Origin: Dictyoglomota bacterium
Lineage (GTDB): Bacteria; Dictyoglomota; Dictyoglomia; Dictyoglomales; Dictyoglomaceae
Assembly (NCBI GenBank): GCA_029776735.1
Contig: JAKOUL010000011.1
Location: forward strand, 1-64,000
Length of the DNA: 64,000 nt
Direction: 5' to 3'
Of the stretch, positions 45,419 through 56,002 are shown piece by piece; position 1 is the first letter of the stretch; every line of letters starts with the position of its first letter. The notes beneath the pieces were generated by a model that was not told the DNA's origin, did no database searches, and saw only the letters and a list, made by a program, of their open reading frames with translations. Both the position numbers and the translations under genes were made by a program.

Positions 45419-45904
45419 ATGATAAGAGCAGTGTATCCGGGTAGTTTTGATCCGGTAACTAATGGACATGTTGATATAATCCAGCGTGGTACTAAAATAT
45501 ATGATGAGATAATAGTATTGGTAGCTGAAAACGCCTCAAAAGCCCCTTTTTTTTCTTTAGAAGAAAGATTAGAAATGCTTAAAGAAAGTATAAAAGACAT
45601 TCCAAATGTAAAATTGGATTCTTTCAGCGGTCTTCTTGTAAATTATTTAAAAAGAATTGATGTAAAAATTATAATAAGAGGTCTTAGGGCAGTATCTGAT
45701 TTTGAGTATGAATTTCAGCAAGCTTTAACAAACAAAAATTTGTATCCTGAATGTGAAACAGTATTTTTGGTAAGTGATATTAGATATACCTTTTTAAGTT
45801 CAAGTATGGTGAAGGAGATTGTAAGGTTTGGAGGTCGTGTGGAAGACTTTGTGCCAGATATTGTAGCAAAAAAATTGTATGAAAAGTTTAATATCAGAAA
45901 GTAG
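45419..45904 (+). CDS. coaD: Phosphopantetheine adenylyltransferase
   Basis: Penultimate step of coenzyme A synthesis. Nucleotidyltransferase motif YPGSFDPVTNGHVDII (T/HxGH), IIRGLRAVSDFEYE and the FLSSSMVKEI site are complete. Length of 161 is normal. Confidence 0.97.
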   Translation: MIRAVYPGSFDPVTNGHVDIIQRGTKIYDEIIVLVAENASKAPFFSLEERLEMLKESIKDIPNVKLDSFSGLLVNYLKRIDVKIIIRGLRAVSDFEYEFQQALTNKNLYPECETVFLVSDIRYTFLSSSMVKEIVRFGGRVEDFVPDIVAKKLYEKFNIRK

Positions 45905-45912
45905 GGGAGGCT

Positions 45913-46350
45913 ATGGAAAAAACTTTCATCACTTTAGACAAATTAAAAGAGATTTTAGAGGGGGCTTTTACTATTCCTGTTTTTAGAAAAATTGTTGTGG
46001 ATAAGGATAAAATAATGGAAATTTTATATGAACTTGAAAAGAGTATTCCTGAAGAATTTTTAGAAGCAAAAAGAATATTAGAGAATAGGGAGAAAATAAT
46101 TAAAAGTACTAATATAGAAGCGGAACATATCTTAGAACAAGCTAAAGATAAAGCACAATTATTGATTTCTCAAGATAATATTACTTTAGAAGCTCAAAGA
46201 AAAGCAGAAGAGATATTAAAAGATGCTAAAGAAGAGTCAGAAGAAATAAAAAAAGAAATGAAGCTTTATGTAGATGAGTTACTAAATAAGATAGAAGAAT
46301 TGTTAAAAAAGGAAATGGAATTAATAGAAAAGTGCAGATCCGCGTTATAG
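45913..46350 (+). CDS. Coiled-coil protein, DivIVA- or ATP-synthase-b-like, function unknown
   Basis: Protein of 145 residues, almost wholly charged helix. Residues about 60-145 form a long coiled coil rich in Glu and Lys (AKRILENREKIIKSTNIEAE, RKAEEILKDAKEESEEIKKE). No membrane segment. Similar proteins lie next to coaD in several Firmicutes and are labelled ATPase or DivIVA-like without proof. Its 3' end overlaps the Lon-like gene, so the two products may work together; that is inference. Confidence 0.75.
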   Translation: MEKTFITLDKLKEILEGAFTIPVFRKIVVDKDKIMEILYELEKSIPEEFLEAKRILENREKIIKSTNIEAEHILEQAKDKAQLLISQDNITLEAQRKAEEILKDAKEESEEIKKEMKLYVDELLNKIEELLKKEMELIEKCRSAL

Positions 46351-46940
46351 TGATTATACTTATAGCAATTCTTATTTTTGAATTTTTGTCTTCTTGTTTT
46401 CTTTATTTTGAACAAGGAAAAGTATTAAATGTAAGAGATCTCTTTGAAAATTTACCTTCTGATTTTCCACCTAATTTTTACATTTTCCTATTAAAGGGAG
46501 AAAGACCTCATTTTTTCAATCTCCCTATCTTATTATTGGAGAAGAAACTTGTAAGGAAAAAGGATGTTTCCTTTGAAAGGATCTCAGATTTTTATGGCTT
46601 TTCAATTAAAAAAACAATGCTTTTATATGGTAAATCGGATATTTTATCTCTTTATTTAGCTTTTTATGCTTATAAAGAAAGAATTTCTATCCCAAAAAGT
46701 TTGAAGATAGGTATAATAGGAGATGTCTCTAAAGACGGTAAAATAATTCCAGTTTTAGGAATAGATCAAAAAGTAATGATGGCAGAAAAAGAAGGTATAA
46801 AAATATTATTTATACCTTATCAAAATTATGAGACTCTTTTTGATAAAAAAATTTTTTTGATTATCCCTTTAATTACTTTAGATGATGGCATAAAAAATTT
46901 AGAGAAGTTTGTTTTACCTAATGTTGGAAATATTTACTGA
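46332..46940 (+). CDS. Reduced Lon-type (S16) protease-like membrane protein
   Basis: Protein of 202 residues with an N-terminal membrane anchor (VIVIILIAILIFEFLSSCFL, about 5-24) and a C-terminal region that resembles the Lon catalytic domain: GKSDILSLYLAFYAYKE would match the Ser region, and IIGDVSKDGKIIPVLGIDQK the G-x-I-x-P-V-x-G-x-x-x-K segment that carries the catalytic Lys. The classical PSAG around the Ser is not kept. It looks like YlbL/SepM without its PDZ domain. GTG start inside the coiled-coil gene. Activity is uncertain. Confidence 0.65.
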   Translation: MQIRVIVIILIAILIFEFLSSCFLYFEQGKVLNVRDLFENLPSDFPPNFYIFLLKGERPHFFNLPILLLEKKLVRKKDVSFERISDFYGFSIKKTMLLYGKSDILSLYLAFYAYKERISIPKSLKIGIIGDVSKDGKIIPVLGIDQKVMMAEKEGIKILFIPYQNYETLFDKKIFLIIPLITLDDGIKNLEKFVLPNVGNIY

Positions 46941-46953
46941 TCTGTGATAAAAT
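46924..46953 (+). promoter_or_regulatory. Possible rpsO promoter
   Basis: TTGGAA (46924-46929), 18-base spacer, TAAAAT (46948-46953). The predicted transcript start, about 46960, coincides with the base of the leader hairpin. It overlaps the last bases of the preceding gene. Confidence 0.45.
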
Positions 46954-46961
46954 ATAAGCAA

Positions 46962-47000
46962 CCTATAGTGATGGTTTACCATCGCTATAGGCGATTTTTT
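46962..47000 (+). terminator. Hairpin with T6 run ahead of rpsO: terminator or S15-responsive attenuator
   Basis: A 13-bp stem pairs CCTATAGTGATGG (46962-46974) with CCATCGCTATAGG (46979-46991) around a TTTA loop; the only non-Watson-Crick pair is U46969-G46984 between two G-C pairs. CGA and six T follow (46995-47000). It could end the upstream operon, but a promoter-like sequence just before it would place it at the 5' end of the rpsO transcript. Confidence 0.75.
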
Positions 47001-47022
47001 GAGACAAAAGAGGAGGTAGAAG

Positions 47023-47292
47023 ATGTCATTAACGAAAGAAGAAAAAAAGGAGATCATTGAAAAATTTAAAATCAATGAAAATGATTCTGGATCTCCAGAG
47101 GTGCAGATTGCTTTGCTTACAGTAAAAATTAATAAGCTAACAGAGCATCTTAAAGTTCATAAAAAAGATTTTCATTCAAGAGTAGGATTATTGAAGATGA
47201 TTGGAAGAAGGAGAAAACTCTTAAAATATCTTCAGGAAAAAGATTTTGAAAGATATAAAAAACTGATACAAGAGCTTGGATTAAGGAAATAG
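47023..47292 (+). CDS. rpsO: 30S ribosomal protein S15
   Basis: Primary 16S rRNA-binding protein, 89 residues: [39 protein letters not shown] and [11 protein letters not shown] are diagnostic. S15 regulates its own mRNA in many bacteria through leader structures. Strong GAGGAGGT ribosome site. Followed by pnp as usual. Confidence 0.98.
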   Translation: MSLTKEEKKEIIEKFKINENDSGSPEVQIALLTVKINKLTEHLKVHKKDFHSRVGLLKMIGRRRKLLKYLQEKDFERYKKLIQELGLRK

Positions 47293-47298
47293 TAAATT

Positions 47299-49380
47299 AT
47301 GCGGGAAGTATATAGCTTTTCAGAAAATTATGCAGGAAAAACTTTAAAAATAGATATAGGTAAAGTAGCTTGGCAAGCAACAGGATCTGTGCTCGTGCAG
47401 TACGGAGAAACAGTAGTTTTAGTAACAGTGGTAGCCTCGGAAGATAGTAAGGAAGATGTAGATTTTTTCCCTCTTACTGTTGAATATGTAGAAAGGCTGT
47501 ATGCTGCTGGAAAGATTCCAGGTGGATTTTTTAAAAGAGAGGGTAAACCTACAGAACCTGAGATTCTTTTGGCACGTTTAATTGATCGTCCTCTAAGACC
47601 TCTTTTTTCTAAGGATTTTAGAAAGGAAGTTCAAGTAATTATTACAGTACTTGCTTACGATCAAGAAACCCCTACAGATATACCTTCTATTATTGGTGCT
47701 TCTTGTGCAATAATGCTTGCAGGTCTTCCCTTTAAAGGTCCTGTTGGAGCAGCAAGAGTAGGCTGGGATGGGCAAGAATGGTATATAAATCCTCCTGTAA
47801 CTTTTTCTCAAAATTTATTTCTTGATCTGGTAATAGCAGGCACTAAAGATGCTGTCCTTATGATGGAAGGAGATGGGAAAGAGGTTCCTGAGGATATCTT
47901 CTTGGAAGGTGTAATGAAAGGGCAAGAAGCTCTTCAAGAATCTATTAGACTGCAAGAGGAAATTTTATCAGCTCTAAATCCTATACCTTTTCCTTATAAA
48001 CCTTTTCTAATTGATGAGAATCTTAAGAAAGATGTACTTGAATACGTAACTTTGGAAAAAATTAAAGAGGCGATCTTTACTCCTATTAAATCCGAAAGAC
48101 AAAAATCTCTTGAAGATTTAAAGAAAAAAGCTATAGAACACTTTGAACCTATTTATGGTGAAGTATCTTCTCAAATAGCTGAAATTATTGATGAAGAGGC
48201 AAAAAGTATATTAAAGAAGGTTATATTGGAAGAAAAGCAAAGAGTAGATGGAAGAAAACTTAATGAGTTACGACCTATAAGTTGCGAAGTAGGGGTTCTT
48301 CCAAGAGTACATGGATCAGCAATATTTCAAAGAGGTGAGACTCAAGTTCTTTCAGTGGTAACATTGGGATCAGGAGAGGAACAAATAATTGAAAGTGTTA
48401 TTGAAAATGAGCCTAAGAGATATATACATCATTATAACTTTCCACCGTTTTCAGTGGGTGAAGCAAAGCCATTACGTGGACCTAAAAGAAGAGAAATTGG
48501 ACATGGAGCTTTAGCAGAACGTGCATTACTTCCTTTAATCCCTAAAGAGGAAGATTTTCCTTACACTATTAGGGTAGTCTCTGAAGTATTAAGCTCCAAT
48601 GGTTCTACCTCTATGGCAAGTGTGTGTGGAAGTAGTCTCTCCTTAATGGATGCAGGAGTACCTATTAAGACTCATGCTGCAGGTGTAGCAATGGGTTTAA
48701 TAAAAGAAGGAGATAACTTTGAAGTTCTTACAGATATTCAAGGGTTGGAAGATGCATTAGGAGGAATGGATTTTAAAATTGCTGGCACTAAAAATGGAAT
48801 CACTGCAATTCAATTAGATATTAAAGTAGATGGTCTATCATATGAAATTATTGAGAGAACTCTTAAACAGGCTAAAGAAGCAAGGTCTCAAATACTTGGA
48901 ATTATGGAAAAAGTTATTCCTTCTCCACGCCCGGAGGTCTCGCCATATGCACCCCGGATGATGGTGCTTGAGATTAACTCTAATAAGATTGGAGAATTAA
49001 TTGGAGCTGGTGGTAAAAATATAAAAAAGATTACCGAAGAAACCAAATCTACAATTAATATAAAGCCGGAAGGGATTGTTTATATTGCTGCTCCTGACCA
49101 AGAATCTGCAGACAAAGCTGTAGCAATGGTGCAGAGTTTCACCAAAGATATAAAGGAAGGGGATGTTCTCTTAGGTAAAGTAGTAAGGGTTACTGATTAC
49201 GGAGTATTTGTAGAAATATTACCAGGTAAGGTTGGACTTCTTCATATTTCAAAATTTAAGACATCAGGAACAGGGAAGAATCAAGTAAAAGAAGAGATAC
49301 ATTTGGGTGATGAAATACTCATAAAGGTTGAATCTATAGATTCCTTAGGAAGGATTAATTTGACAAGAAAAGATTTATAA
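47299..49380 (+). CDS. pnp: Polyribonucleotide nucleotidyltransferase (PNPase)
   Basis: 3'-5' phosphorolytic exoribonuclease. The 693 residues contain two RNase PH domains ([40 protein letters not shown]), a KH domain ([20 protein letters not shown]) and a C-terminal S1 domain ([20 protein letters not shown]). Starts six bases after rpsO. Confidence 0.98.
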   Translation: MREVYSFSENYAGKTLKIDIGKVAWQATGSVLVQYGETVVLVTVVASEDSKEDVDFFPLTVEYVERLYAAGKIPGGFFKREGKPTEPEILLARLIDRPLRPLFSKDFRKEVQVIITVLAYDQETPTDIPSIIGASCAIMLAGLPFKGPVGAARVGWDGQEWYINPPVTFSQNLFLDLVIAGTKDAVLMMEGDGKEVPEDIFLEGVMKGQEALQESIRLQEEILSALNPIPFPYKPFLIDENLKKDVLEYVTLEKIKEAIFTPIKSERQKSLEDLKKKAIEHFEPIYGEVSSQIAEIIDEEAKSILKKVILEEKQRVDGRKLNELRPISCEVGVLPRVHGSAIFQRGETQVLSVVTLGSGEEQIIESVIENEPKRYIHHYNFPPFSVGEAKPLRGPKRREIGHGALAERALLPLIPKEEDFPYTIRVVSEVLSSNGSTSMASVCGSSLSLMDAGVPIKTHAAGVAMGLIKEGDNFEVLTDIQGLEDALGGMDFKIAGTKNGITAIQLDIKVDGLSYEIIERTLKQAKEARSQILGIMEKVIPSPRPEVSPYAPRMMVLEINSNKIGELIGAGGKNIKKITEETKSTINIKPEGIVYIAAPDQESADKAVAMVQSFTKDIKEGDVLLGKVVRVTDYGVFVEILPGKVGLLHISKFKTSGTGKNQVKEEIHLGDEILIKVESIDSLGRINLTRKDL

Positions 49381-49386
49381 TGTTAG

Positions 49387-50658
49387 ATGGAAGTTAATAA
49401 GATTGATTTAGATAACGGATTGAGAATAATATATGACTTCAATCCAGGTGTAAAGACTGTAACTATTGTTGTAGTGGTAAAGGTTGGATCAAGAGATGAA
49501 GAAAATGAAGAACATGGACTTGCTCATTTTGTAGAGCATCTTCTTTTTAAGAAAAATTCTGTAAGAAAAATTGATGATATTTACAGAGAAATAGACAAAT
49601 TAGGCGGAGATTTAGATGCATTTACCACAAGGGAAGCTACTTATTTCACTCTTAAAATATTAAAAGCTTATTTTTCAGAAGGAATAAAACTTCTCAGTGA
49701 TATCATATTGAGACCAGAATTTTCCGAAGAGGAAATTGAGCTTGAGAAAATGGTAGTAAAAGAAGAAATTAGGATGTATAGAGATTCCCCAGAGGATATT
49801 GTATTTGATAATTTTTTTAAAGCCTCCTGGGGTAAGCATCCTTTAGTTAGGGAGATCCTTGGAACAGAGGAATCCATATCTAATTTTTCAAAAGATTTGA
49901 TTTTAAATTTTTATAGTAAGCATTATATTCCACAAAAGACTATAATTGGAGTAAGCGGAGATATCTTCTTAGGAAGGATGAAGGAAATCTTTGAGGAGTA
50001 TTTTGGCTTTTATAATAAAGATAATATAGAGATTAATTCTAATGGGAAAATTCCCCAATTTAAGCCTAAGGTTGTTACTCAAAAGAGGAGTTTTGAACAG
50101 ATTCATTTAGTTTGGGGAACCGAAGGGTATAAGATAAAGGATCCCAAAAGGGTGCCTTTATCTTTATTATCCATGTCCTTAGGAGGTGGACTAAGCTCAA
50201 GACTTTTCAAAGAGCTTAGAGAAAAAAGGGGTCTTGTTTATAATGTAGAGACTCATCTTATTTCTTTCAGAGATGCTACTCTATTTGGAATATATACGGC
50301 AACTACCCCAAAATATTTTAAAGAGACTTTCTATGCTCTTTTAGAGGAAAGAGAAAAACTTTTAAAAGATGGTATCAATAAAGAAGAGCTTGATCTTGCT
50401 AAGAAACAATGTATAAATAGCTTTCTTATGGGATTAGAGAGTCCTACTCAAAGACTTTTTTACCTTTTGGATTCATTTCTTATCTATGGAAAGATCATCC
50501 CTTGGATTGAAAAAATAAAAAACATAAGAAAAATTCAACTGAATGAGATAGATGAGACGATTAAGGATATTTTTTCAAAGCCCTTTTCTATGTCTTTAGT
50601 AGGACCAATTAATTCAGATCTTAGAGAATTTTTAGAAGGGGGAGAAAAATATGATTAA
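49387..50658 (+). CDS. M16 family zinc peptidase (processing-peptidase-like)
   Basis: Insulinase-family metalloprotease, 423 residues. The inverted zinc motif HFVEH is in [12 protein letters not shown] (about residues 46-57), with the downstream ligand Glu in [18 protein letters not shown]. The C-terminal half has the usual R/Y pair region ([17 protein letters not shown]). Homologues (ymxG/mlpA) sit between pnp and dap genes in Firmicutes. Substrate unknown. Confidence 0.93.
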   Translation: MEVNKIDLDNGLRIIYDFNPGVKTVTIVVVVKVGSRDEENEEHGLAHFVEHLLFKKNSVRKIDDIYREIDKLGGDLDAFTTREATYFTLKILKAYFSEGIKLLSDIILRPEFSEEEIELEKMVVKEEIRMYRDSPEDIVFDNFFKASWGKHPLVREILGTEESISNFSKDLILNFYSKHYIPQKTIIGVSGDIFLGRMKEIFEEYFGFYNKDNIEINSNGKIPQFKPKVVTQKRSFEQIHLVWGTEGYKIKDPKRVPLSLLSMSLGGGLSSRLFKELREKRGLVYNVETHLISFRDATLFGIYTATTPKYFKETFYALLEEREKLLKDGINKEELDLAKKQCINSFLMGLESPTQRLFYLLDSFLIYGKIIPWIEKIKNIRKIQLNEIDETIKDIFSKPFSMSLVGPINSDLREFLEGGEKYD

Positions 50659-51457
50659 AGTCGTTTTGTTTGGAGCTTGTGGGAAAATGGGAAGAGTGAT
50701 AGGGAAAGCAATAGTTGATGCGGAAGATATGAAACTTGTGGGAGCTATTGATCCAAATTTTAAAGGTGAAGCATATGAGAAAATGATAGGGACTAACAAG
50801 ATAAGTATTGAAGTAAAGGAAAGTATAGATGAGCTTTCTGAGGACTTTGATGTGGGGATAGACTTTACTGAAGTTAAAGCTGCTTATAGTAATATAAAGA
50901 AAGTTTTAGAAAAAGGGAAAAGAATGGTTGTAGGAACCACAGGACTTTCTAAAGAGATGATAGAAGAGATTAAAAACTTGACCATTAAAAAAAATACTAC
51001 AACTTTAATTGCACCAAATTTTGCCCTTGGAGCTGTTTTAATGATAGAAGTTGCTAAAAAGTTAGTTAAATATTTTCCTGATGTTGAAATTATAGAATTA
51101 CACCATAATGAAAAAGCGGATGCTCCCTCTGGTACAGCAATCTTAACTGCAGAAGTTTTAGCTGAAGAGATGAATAAAATGAATTTTCAACATAAGGATG
51201 CTACTAAAATTGAAAAATTACCAGGGGCAAGGGGTGGAAAAGTAGATTCTATTAATATCCATAGTGTAAGACTCCCAGGTCTTGTAGCTCATCAAGAGAT
51301 TATTTTTGGAGGAATTGGTCAAACTCTAACTATTAGACATGATACTTCAAGTAGGGAGTGCTATATTCCAGGGGTTTTGCTTGCTGTAAGAGAGATCCTA
51401 AAAAGAAATGGATTTTTTTACGGTTTAGAGAATTTTATAGAGGAAGGGGAGGGATAA
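50651..51457 (+). CDS. dapB: 4-hydroxy-tetrahydrodipicolinate reductase
   Basis: NAD(P)H-dependent step of the lysine/diaminopimelate pathway. [12 protein letters not shown] dinucleotide motif (about 6-17), [23 protein letters not shown] (catalytic His and Lys) and [11 protein letters not shown] are present; 268 residues. Overlaps the M16 gene by 8 bases. Confidence 0.96.
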   Translation: MIKVVLFGACGKMGRVIGKAIVDAEDMKLVGAIDPNFKGEAYEKMIGTNKISIEVKESIDELSEDFDVGIDFTEVKAAYSNIKKVLEKGKRMVVGTTGLSKEMIEEIKNLTIKKNTTTLIAPNFALGAVLMIEVAKKLVKYFPDVEIIELHHNEKADAPSGTAILTAEVLAEEMNKMNFQHKDATKIEKLPGARGGKVDSINIHSVRLPGLVAHQEIIFGGIGQTLTIRHDTSSRECYIPGVLLAVREILKRNGFFYGLENFIEEGEG

Positions 51458-51461
51458 AATT

Positions 51462-52358
51462 ATGGTACATTTTGGATCGTTAATAACTGCAATGATAACA
51501 CCTTTTAATGAAGATGGGGAGATTAATTGGAAAGAAGTAGATAGAATTATAGAGAAACTTATTGCTGACAAATCTGATAGTATTCTCGTATCTGGAACTA
51601 CAGGAGAAGCTCCTACTTTATCTATTGAGGAGAAACTTGCTTTATTTGAAAGAGCTAAAAAATTAGTAGGTGGTAGAGCTAAAATTATTGCAGGGACTAC
51701 AAATTACTGTACTAAGGAATCTATAGAACTTACTAAAGAGGCAGAAAAAATTGGAGTGGATGGTATTTTGGCAACTGCTCCTTACTACAATAAGCCTCCT
51801 CAGGATGGACTATATCTACATTTTGCTAAAATAGCCTCTGAGACTAATCTTCCAATAATAATTTATAATATTCCTTCCAGAACTGCAGTAAATATTCAAC
51901 CTGAAACGTTAAAAAGACTTGCTGCAGACTGTCCCAATATTGTAGGAGTAAAAGAGGCAAGTGGAGATGTAAACCAAATTTCTAATATCAGAAGACTTTT
52001 ACCAAGACCATTTTTACTATATAGTGGTGATGATTCTATGACATTACCACTTCTTAGTATAGGTGGAGATGGGATAATAAGTGTAGCTTCTCATATAGTA
52101 GGGAAAGAAATTAAAGAGATGATTGAAAGTTTCTTTAAAGGAGATATTGCTAAGGCATCGGAATTACATCTAAAACTTTTACCTATCTTTAGAGGTCTTT
52201 TTGTTACTACAAATCCTATCCCTCTTAAAGAAGCTTTAAAGCTTTTAGGCTATAATGTAGGTAAATGTAGGCTTCCTTTAAGTCCTATAGATGCAAAAAG
52301 CAGAGATGAATTAATAAAAATTTTAAAGGAGTATGGTTTTGAGATAAATGAAGGATAA
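51462..52358 (+). CDS. dapA: 4-hydroxy-tetrahydrodipicolinate synthase
   Basis: Schiff-base aldolase condensing pyruvate with aspartate semialdehyde. GSLITAMITPFNEDGEIN start, SGTTGEAPTLS, YYNKPPQDGLY, IIYNIPSRTAVNI (Tyr) and GVKEASGDVNQI (Lys) are conserved. 298 residues. Overlaps the RNase J gene by 11 bases. Confidence 0.97.
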   Translation: MVHFGSLITAMITPFNEDGEINWKEVDRIIEKLIADKSDSILVSGTTGEAPTLSIEEKLALFERAKKLVGGRAKIIAGTTNYCTKESIELTKEAEKIGVDGILATAPYYNKPPQDGLYLHFAKIASETNLPIIIYNIPSRTAVNIQPETLKRLAADCPNIVGVKEASGDVNQISNIRRLLPRPFLLYSGDDSMTLPLLSIGGDGIISVASHIVGKEIKEMIESFFKGDIAKASELHLKLLPIFRGLFVTTNPIPLKEALKLLGYNVGKCRLPLSPIDAKSRDELIKILKEYGFEINEG

Positions 52359-53988
52359 GCTTAAAGTTATCGCGCTTGGTGGTTTTGGAGAAATAGGGAA
52401 AAACATGATTGTTTTCCAATATAGGGAGAGTATTTTGGTAGTTGATGCGGGATTAATGTTTCCCGATGGAGATATGTTAGGAATAGATTTTGTGATTCCA
52501 GATGTGTCTTATCTTATCTCCCATAAAAATAACATTAAAGGTATAGTTCTTACACATGGTCATGAGGACCATATTGGAGCTTTACCATATATATTAAGAG
52601 ACTTGGATGTACCAATTTATGGTACACCATTAACTCTTGGGCTTGTAGAAAGAAAATTAGAGGAATTTGGACTTAGGAAAAATCTTAGAAATATAATTTT
52701 AGGAGAGAAAATTGATCTTTCTCCTTTTATTATAGAGCCTTTTAGACAAACCCATAGTATTCCTGATTCTATTGGGCTTGCTATTAATACTCCCGTAGGA
52801 TTAGTAGTAATAAGTGGAGATTTTAAATTTGACCAAAATCCTATTGACGGGAAAGGTGCAGATTTTAAGAAGCTTGCTGAATTTGGGGGAAGAGGAGTAT
52901 TGGCTTTATTTTGCGATAGTACTAATGTAGAGCAACCAGGTATGACGCCTTCAGAAAGTTTAGTCCGTAACACTTTTGAGAATATCTTTAGCTCGGTAAA
53001 AAGTAGAATCTTTCTTGTAACTTTTGCTTCTAATTTTCATAGAATTCAGCAAGCTATAAATATGGCTTCCAAATTTGGAAGAAAAGTTGCAATAGCAGGA
53101 AAAAGCCTTGTAAATAATATTGAGGTTGCAAGAAAGCTTGGTTACTTACATATTCCTGATGGATTGTTAGTAAATATAAAAGAAGTCAATAATCTTCCTG
53201 CTCATAAAGTTTTAGTGCTTTCTACAGGAAGTCAAGGTGAAGCTTATTCTGCTCTTTCTTTGCTCACAAATCATTCTTATAAGCAACTATCTTTACGTCC
53301 TGGAGATACTGTAGTTCTTGCTACAACTCCTGTTCCTGGAAACGAAGTTGTAGTCTACAAATTAGTTGATCAGCTCTTCAAAAAAGGTATAGAAGTGATA
53401 TATGGAGAAGCTGCAGGAGTACATGTTTCAGGACATGCTGCTCAGGAAGAGATAAAACTTCTTATAAATATTTTAAAACCTAAATATCTTATACCTTATC
53501 ATGGTGAATATAGGCATTTAGTTCTTTTAAAAAAATTAGGAGTTTCTCTGGGAATTCCAGAAGATAATATAAAAATAATAGAAAATGGATGGATTTTAGA
53601 GTTAGATGAAAACTCAGCGAAGGTTAAAGATAAGATTGATTTAAACAATATATATATAGATGGAATAAGTGTAGGGGATGTGGGAAATATAATATTAAGG
53701 GAGAGAAAAAAATTATCAGAAGATGGTGTCGTAGTTGTAGGAGTTTTAGTAGATAGCGAGACAGGACTTATATTAGATGGACCTAATATTATATCAAAAG
53801 GTTTTGTATTTTTGAAAGAATCAGAGGAACTTATAGAAAGTGCTAAAGAAAAAATAAGAGACTTTTTTAAAAAGAATGGAAAAAATAATGCAAATAAAGA
53901 ACTTATAGTAAAGGGAATATTAGAAGACTTTTTTAATCAGGAAATAAAAAGAAAACCAGTAATTATCCCAGTGGTTTGGGAGATATAA
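52348..53988 (+). CDS. rnj: Ribonuclease J
   Basis: Metallo-beta-lactamase/beta-CASP ribonuclease with endo- and 5' exonuclease activity. The HxHxDH motif reads LTHGHEDHIGALPYIL (about residues 69-84); ISGDFKFD, LFCDSTNVEQPGMTPSE, and HVSGHAAQEEIK and PYHGEYRHL of the beta-CASP region are intact. The C-terminal domain (about 455-546) is present. 546 residues. Confidence 0.96.
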   Translation: MKDKLKVIALGGFGEIGKNMIVFQYRESILVVDAGLMFPDGDMLGIDFVIPDVSYLISHKNNIKGIVLTHGHEDHIGALPYILRDLDVPIYGTPLTLGLVERKLEEFGLRKNLRNIILGEKIDLSPFIIEPFRQTHSIPDSIGLAINTPVGLVVISGDFKFDQNPIDGKGADFKKLAEFGGRGVLALFCDSTNVEQPGMTPSESLVRNTFENIFSSVKSRIFLVTFASNFHRIQQAINMASKFGRKVAIAGKSLVNNIEVARKLGYLHIPDGLLVNIKEVNNLPAHKVLVLSTGSQGEAYSALSLLTNHSYKQLSLRPGDTVVLATTPVPGNEVVVYKLVDQLFKKGIEVIYGEAAGVHVSGHAAQEEIKLLINILKPKYLIPYHGEYRHLVLLKKLGVSLGIPEDNIKIIENGWILELDENSAKVKDKIDLNNIYIDGISVGDVGNIILRERKKLSEDGVVVVGVLVDSETGLILDGPNIISKGFVFLKESEELIESAKEKIRDFFKKNGKNNANKELIVKGILEDFFNQEIKRKPVIIPVVWEI

Positions 53989-53990
53989 GG

Positions 53991-55940
53991 ATGAGTAAGC
54001 AAAAAATATTAGGCATTTTTTTGCTACTTTTGAATCTGTTTTTATTTTTATCATGGGTTTTTCCAGATGCCAGTGGAACTCTTGGAAGAGTTTTAATAGA
54101 TAGTATTAAGAACTTTTTTGGAATCTTTCTTATACCATTTTTTATTTTTGAATTTCTTGTGATTTATAATCTCTTGGAAGGAAAGCTTGAAAAAAGTAAA
54201 CTTTGGGCTTTGATATGCTATTTCCTTTCAATATTCTTCTTATTCTCCTCTCTTTTAAGTATTTCTAAGGTTAAAAATATCTCAGGTATTTTGGGAAATC
54301 TTATTTATACCTTGTACCCTCTGATAGGAATTTGGGGATTCTTAGTACTTTCTTTTATTTTTTTAAGTTTAGGAATATATTTCTCTCCCATTTTGAAGCA
54401 CTTAAAATCTTATTTCAAAAAACCTCATTTAAAAAGGGCTAAAAAAAATACTAAAGAAAAAGTTAAGTCAGAAGCCTTAATAGAAAGAAAAAAGGAGATA
54501 ATACCAAAGTCTAAAGAAAAAAAAGAGACTAAGATTGGTGCTTCATTTCTACCTCCTATATCTTTACTTTCTTACTCTTCTTCTAAAGAGGATTATGAAG
54601 ATTATGAAAAAATATCTAAAGCTTTAGAGGAAACTTTTAAAAGTTTTAGGATAGACGTAAAGGTGAAAGATTGGAATGTAGGCCCATCAGTAATAAGGTA
54701 TAATGTTTCCCTTGTTCCTGGTATTCGGGTGAGCAAAGTTTTGAGCCTTTCTAATGATATTGCTCTTGCTTTAGCTGTCCCCAGTGTAAGATTTGAAGCT
54801 CCTGTCCCAGGGAAATCTGTAATTGGAGTGGAAATTCCTAGAGGCAAACCTGTGAAGGTATATCTTAGAGAAATTTTAGAGAGTGATATCTTTAAAAATG
54901 CATCTCATCCTCTCACTATAGCTTTAGGAAAGGATCTCGCTGGGAATATAAAAGTTGGGAATCTTTCGGAAATATTACATTTACTCATTGCAGGAACTAC
55001 AGGTTCTGGAAAGAGTATGTTTATAAATTCTCTTATTCTTAGCTTACTTTATAGATGTACCCCTGATATATTAAACTTTCTTATGATTGATCCAAAAAGA
55101 GTAGAGCTTTCTATGTATAACAAACTTATAGGTAAATATATGCGTCATCAAGTAGTTACCGAACCTAAGAAAGCTATTTCTGCGCTTAAATGGGCAGTAT
55201 TAGAGATGGAAAGAAGGTATGAAATATTTGAAAAAAATGAGGTAAGAAATATTGATGAATATAAGATGCTTGAAAAAGAAAAAGAAAATATACCATATAT
55301 AATCATTATTATTGATGAACTTAATGATCTAATGATGACATCTCCAAAAGAAATGGAGGACATTATATGCAGGTTAGCACAAAAGGCAAGAGCTGCAGGA
55401 ATTCATCTGGTAATAGCTACTCAGAGACCATCGGTAGACGTAATCACAGGTTTAATAAAAGCCAATATACCATCAAGAATTGCTTTTGCAGTTTCCTCTC
55501 AGGTTGATTCTCGTATTATTCTGGATGATAGTGGAGCTGAAAAACTCATTGGAAAAGGTGATATGTTATATCATCCTATTAGTAGTAGCTATCCTATCAG
55601 ACTTCAGGCTCCCTATGTAGATGATAAGGATATTAAAAATGTAGTAAACTATATAGTAGAAAATATTATAGATCTTAATTATGAACCTATATCTTTAGAA
55701 AGTTTAGAAGTAATGAATTTGGAAGAAGATTTTGAATATGAAGATCCTCTTCTTCCAAAAGTTATAGAGCTTTTGCAAGGTCGTAAAGTAATTTCTACAT
55801 CATATATTCAAAGAAGATTTAGAATAGGATATAATAGAGCAGCAAGACTTCTTGATATATTGGAACAAAAAGGTTATGTAGCGTCTCAAGGGGAGGGAAA
55901 ACCAAGGAGGATACTCAAAGGAGGTGGTGATACTTTTTAA
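53991..55940 (+). CDS. ftsK: DNA translocase FtsK/SpoIIIE
   Basis: Septal DNA pump, 649 residues. Four N-terminal helices (to about 145), a Lys-rich linker, then alpha and beta motor domains: LIAGTTGSGKSMFINSLILS (Walker A), IIIIIDELNDLM (Walker B) and LAQKARAAGIHLVIATQRPS. The C-terminal winged helix (STSYIQRRFRIGYNRAARLL) is the gamma domain. A TTG at 53976 is in frame, but GGGAG lies 8 bases before the ATG at 53991. Confidence 0.96.
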   Translation: MSKQKILGIFLLLLNLFLFLSWVFPDASGTLGRVLIDSIKNFFGIFLIPFFIFEFLVIYNLLEGKLEKSKLWALICYFLSIFFLFSSLLSISKVKNISGILGNLIYTLYPLIGIWGFLVLSFIFLSLGIYFSPILKHLKSYFKKPHLKRAKKNTKEKVKSEALIERKKEIIPKSKEKKETKIGASFLPPISLLSYSSSKEDYEDYEKISKALEETFKSFRIDVKVKDWNVGPSVIRYNVSLVPGIRVSKVLSLSNDIALALAVPSVRFEAPVPGKSVIGVEIPRGKPVKVYLREILESDIFKNASHPLTIALGKDLAGNIKVGNLSEILHLLIAGTTGSGKSMFINSLILSLLYRCTPDILNFLMIDPKRVELSMYNKLIGKYMRHQVVTEPKKAISALKWAVLEMERRYEIFEKNEVRNIDEYKMLEKEKENIPYIIIIIDELNDLMMTSPKEMEDIICRLAQKARAAGIHLVIATQRPSVDVITGLIKANIPSRIAFAVSSQVDSRIILDDSGAEKLIGKGDMLYHPISSSYPIRLQAPYVDDKDIKNVVNYIVENIIDLNYEPISLESLEVMNLEEDFEYEDPLLPKVIELLQGRKVISTSYIQRRFRIGYNRAARLLDILEQKGYVASQGEGKPRRILKGGGDTF

Positions 55941-56002
55941 AAGTTCCTATTTTCATTAGAAATTTTTGATCAGAAAAACTCTCAATGGAGGAGGTTTTTG
56001 AA

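Noticed and set aside
55985..56002. ATG at 55985 as start of the binding-protein gene
   Set aside because: It lies ahead of the strong GGAGGAGG site and would put charged residues before the signal peptide; the ATG at 56003 is eight bases after the site.
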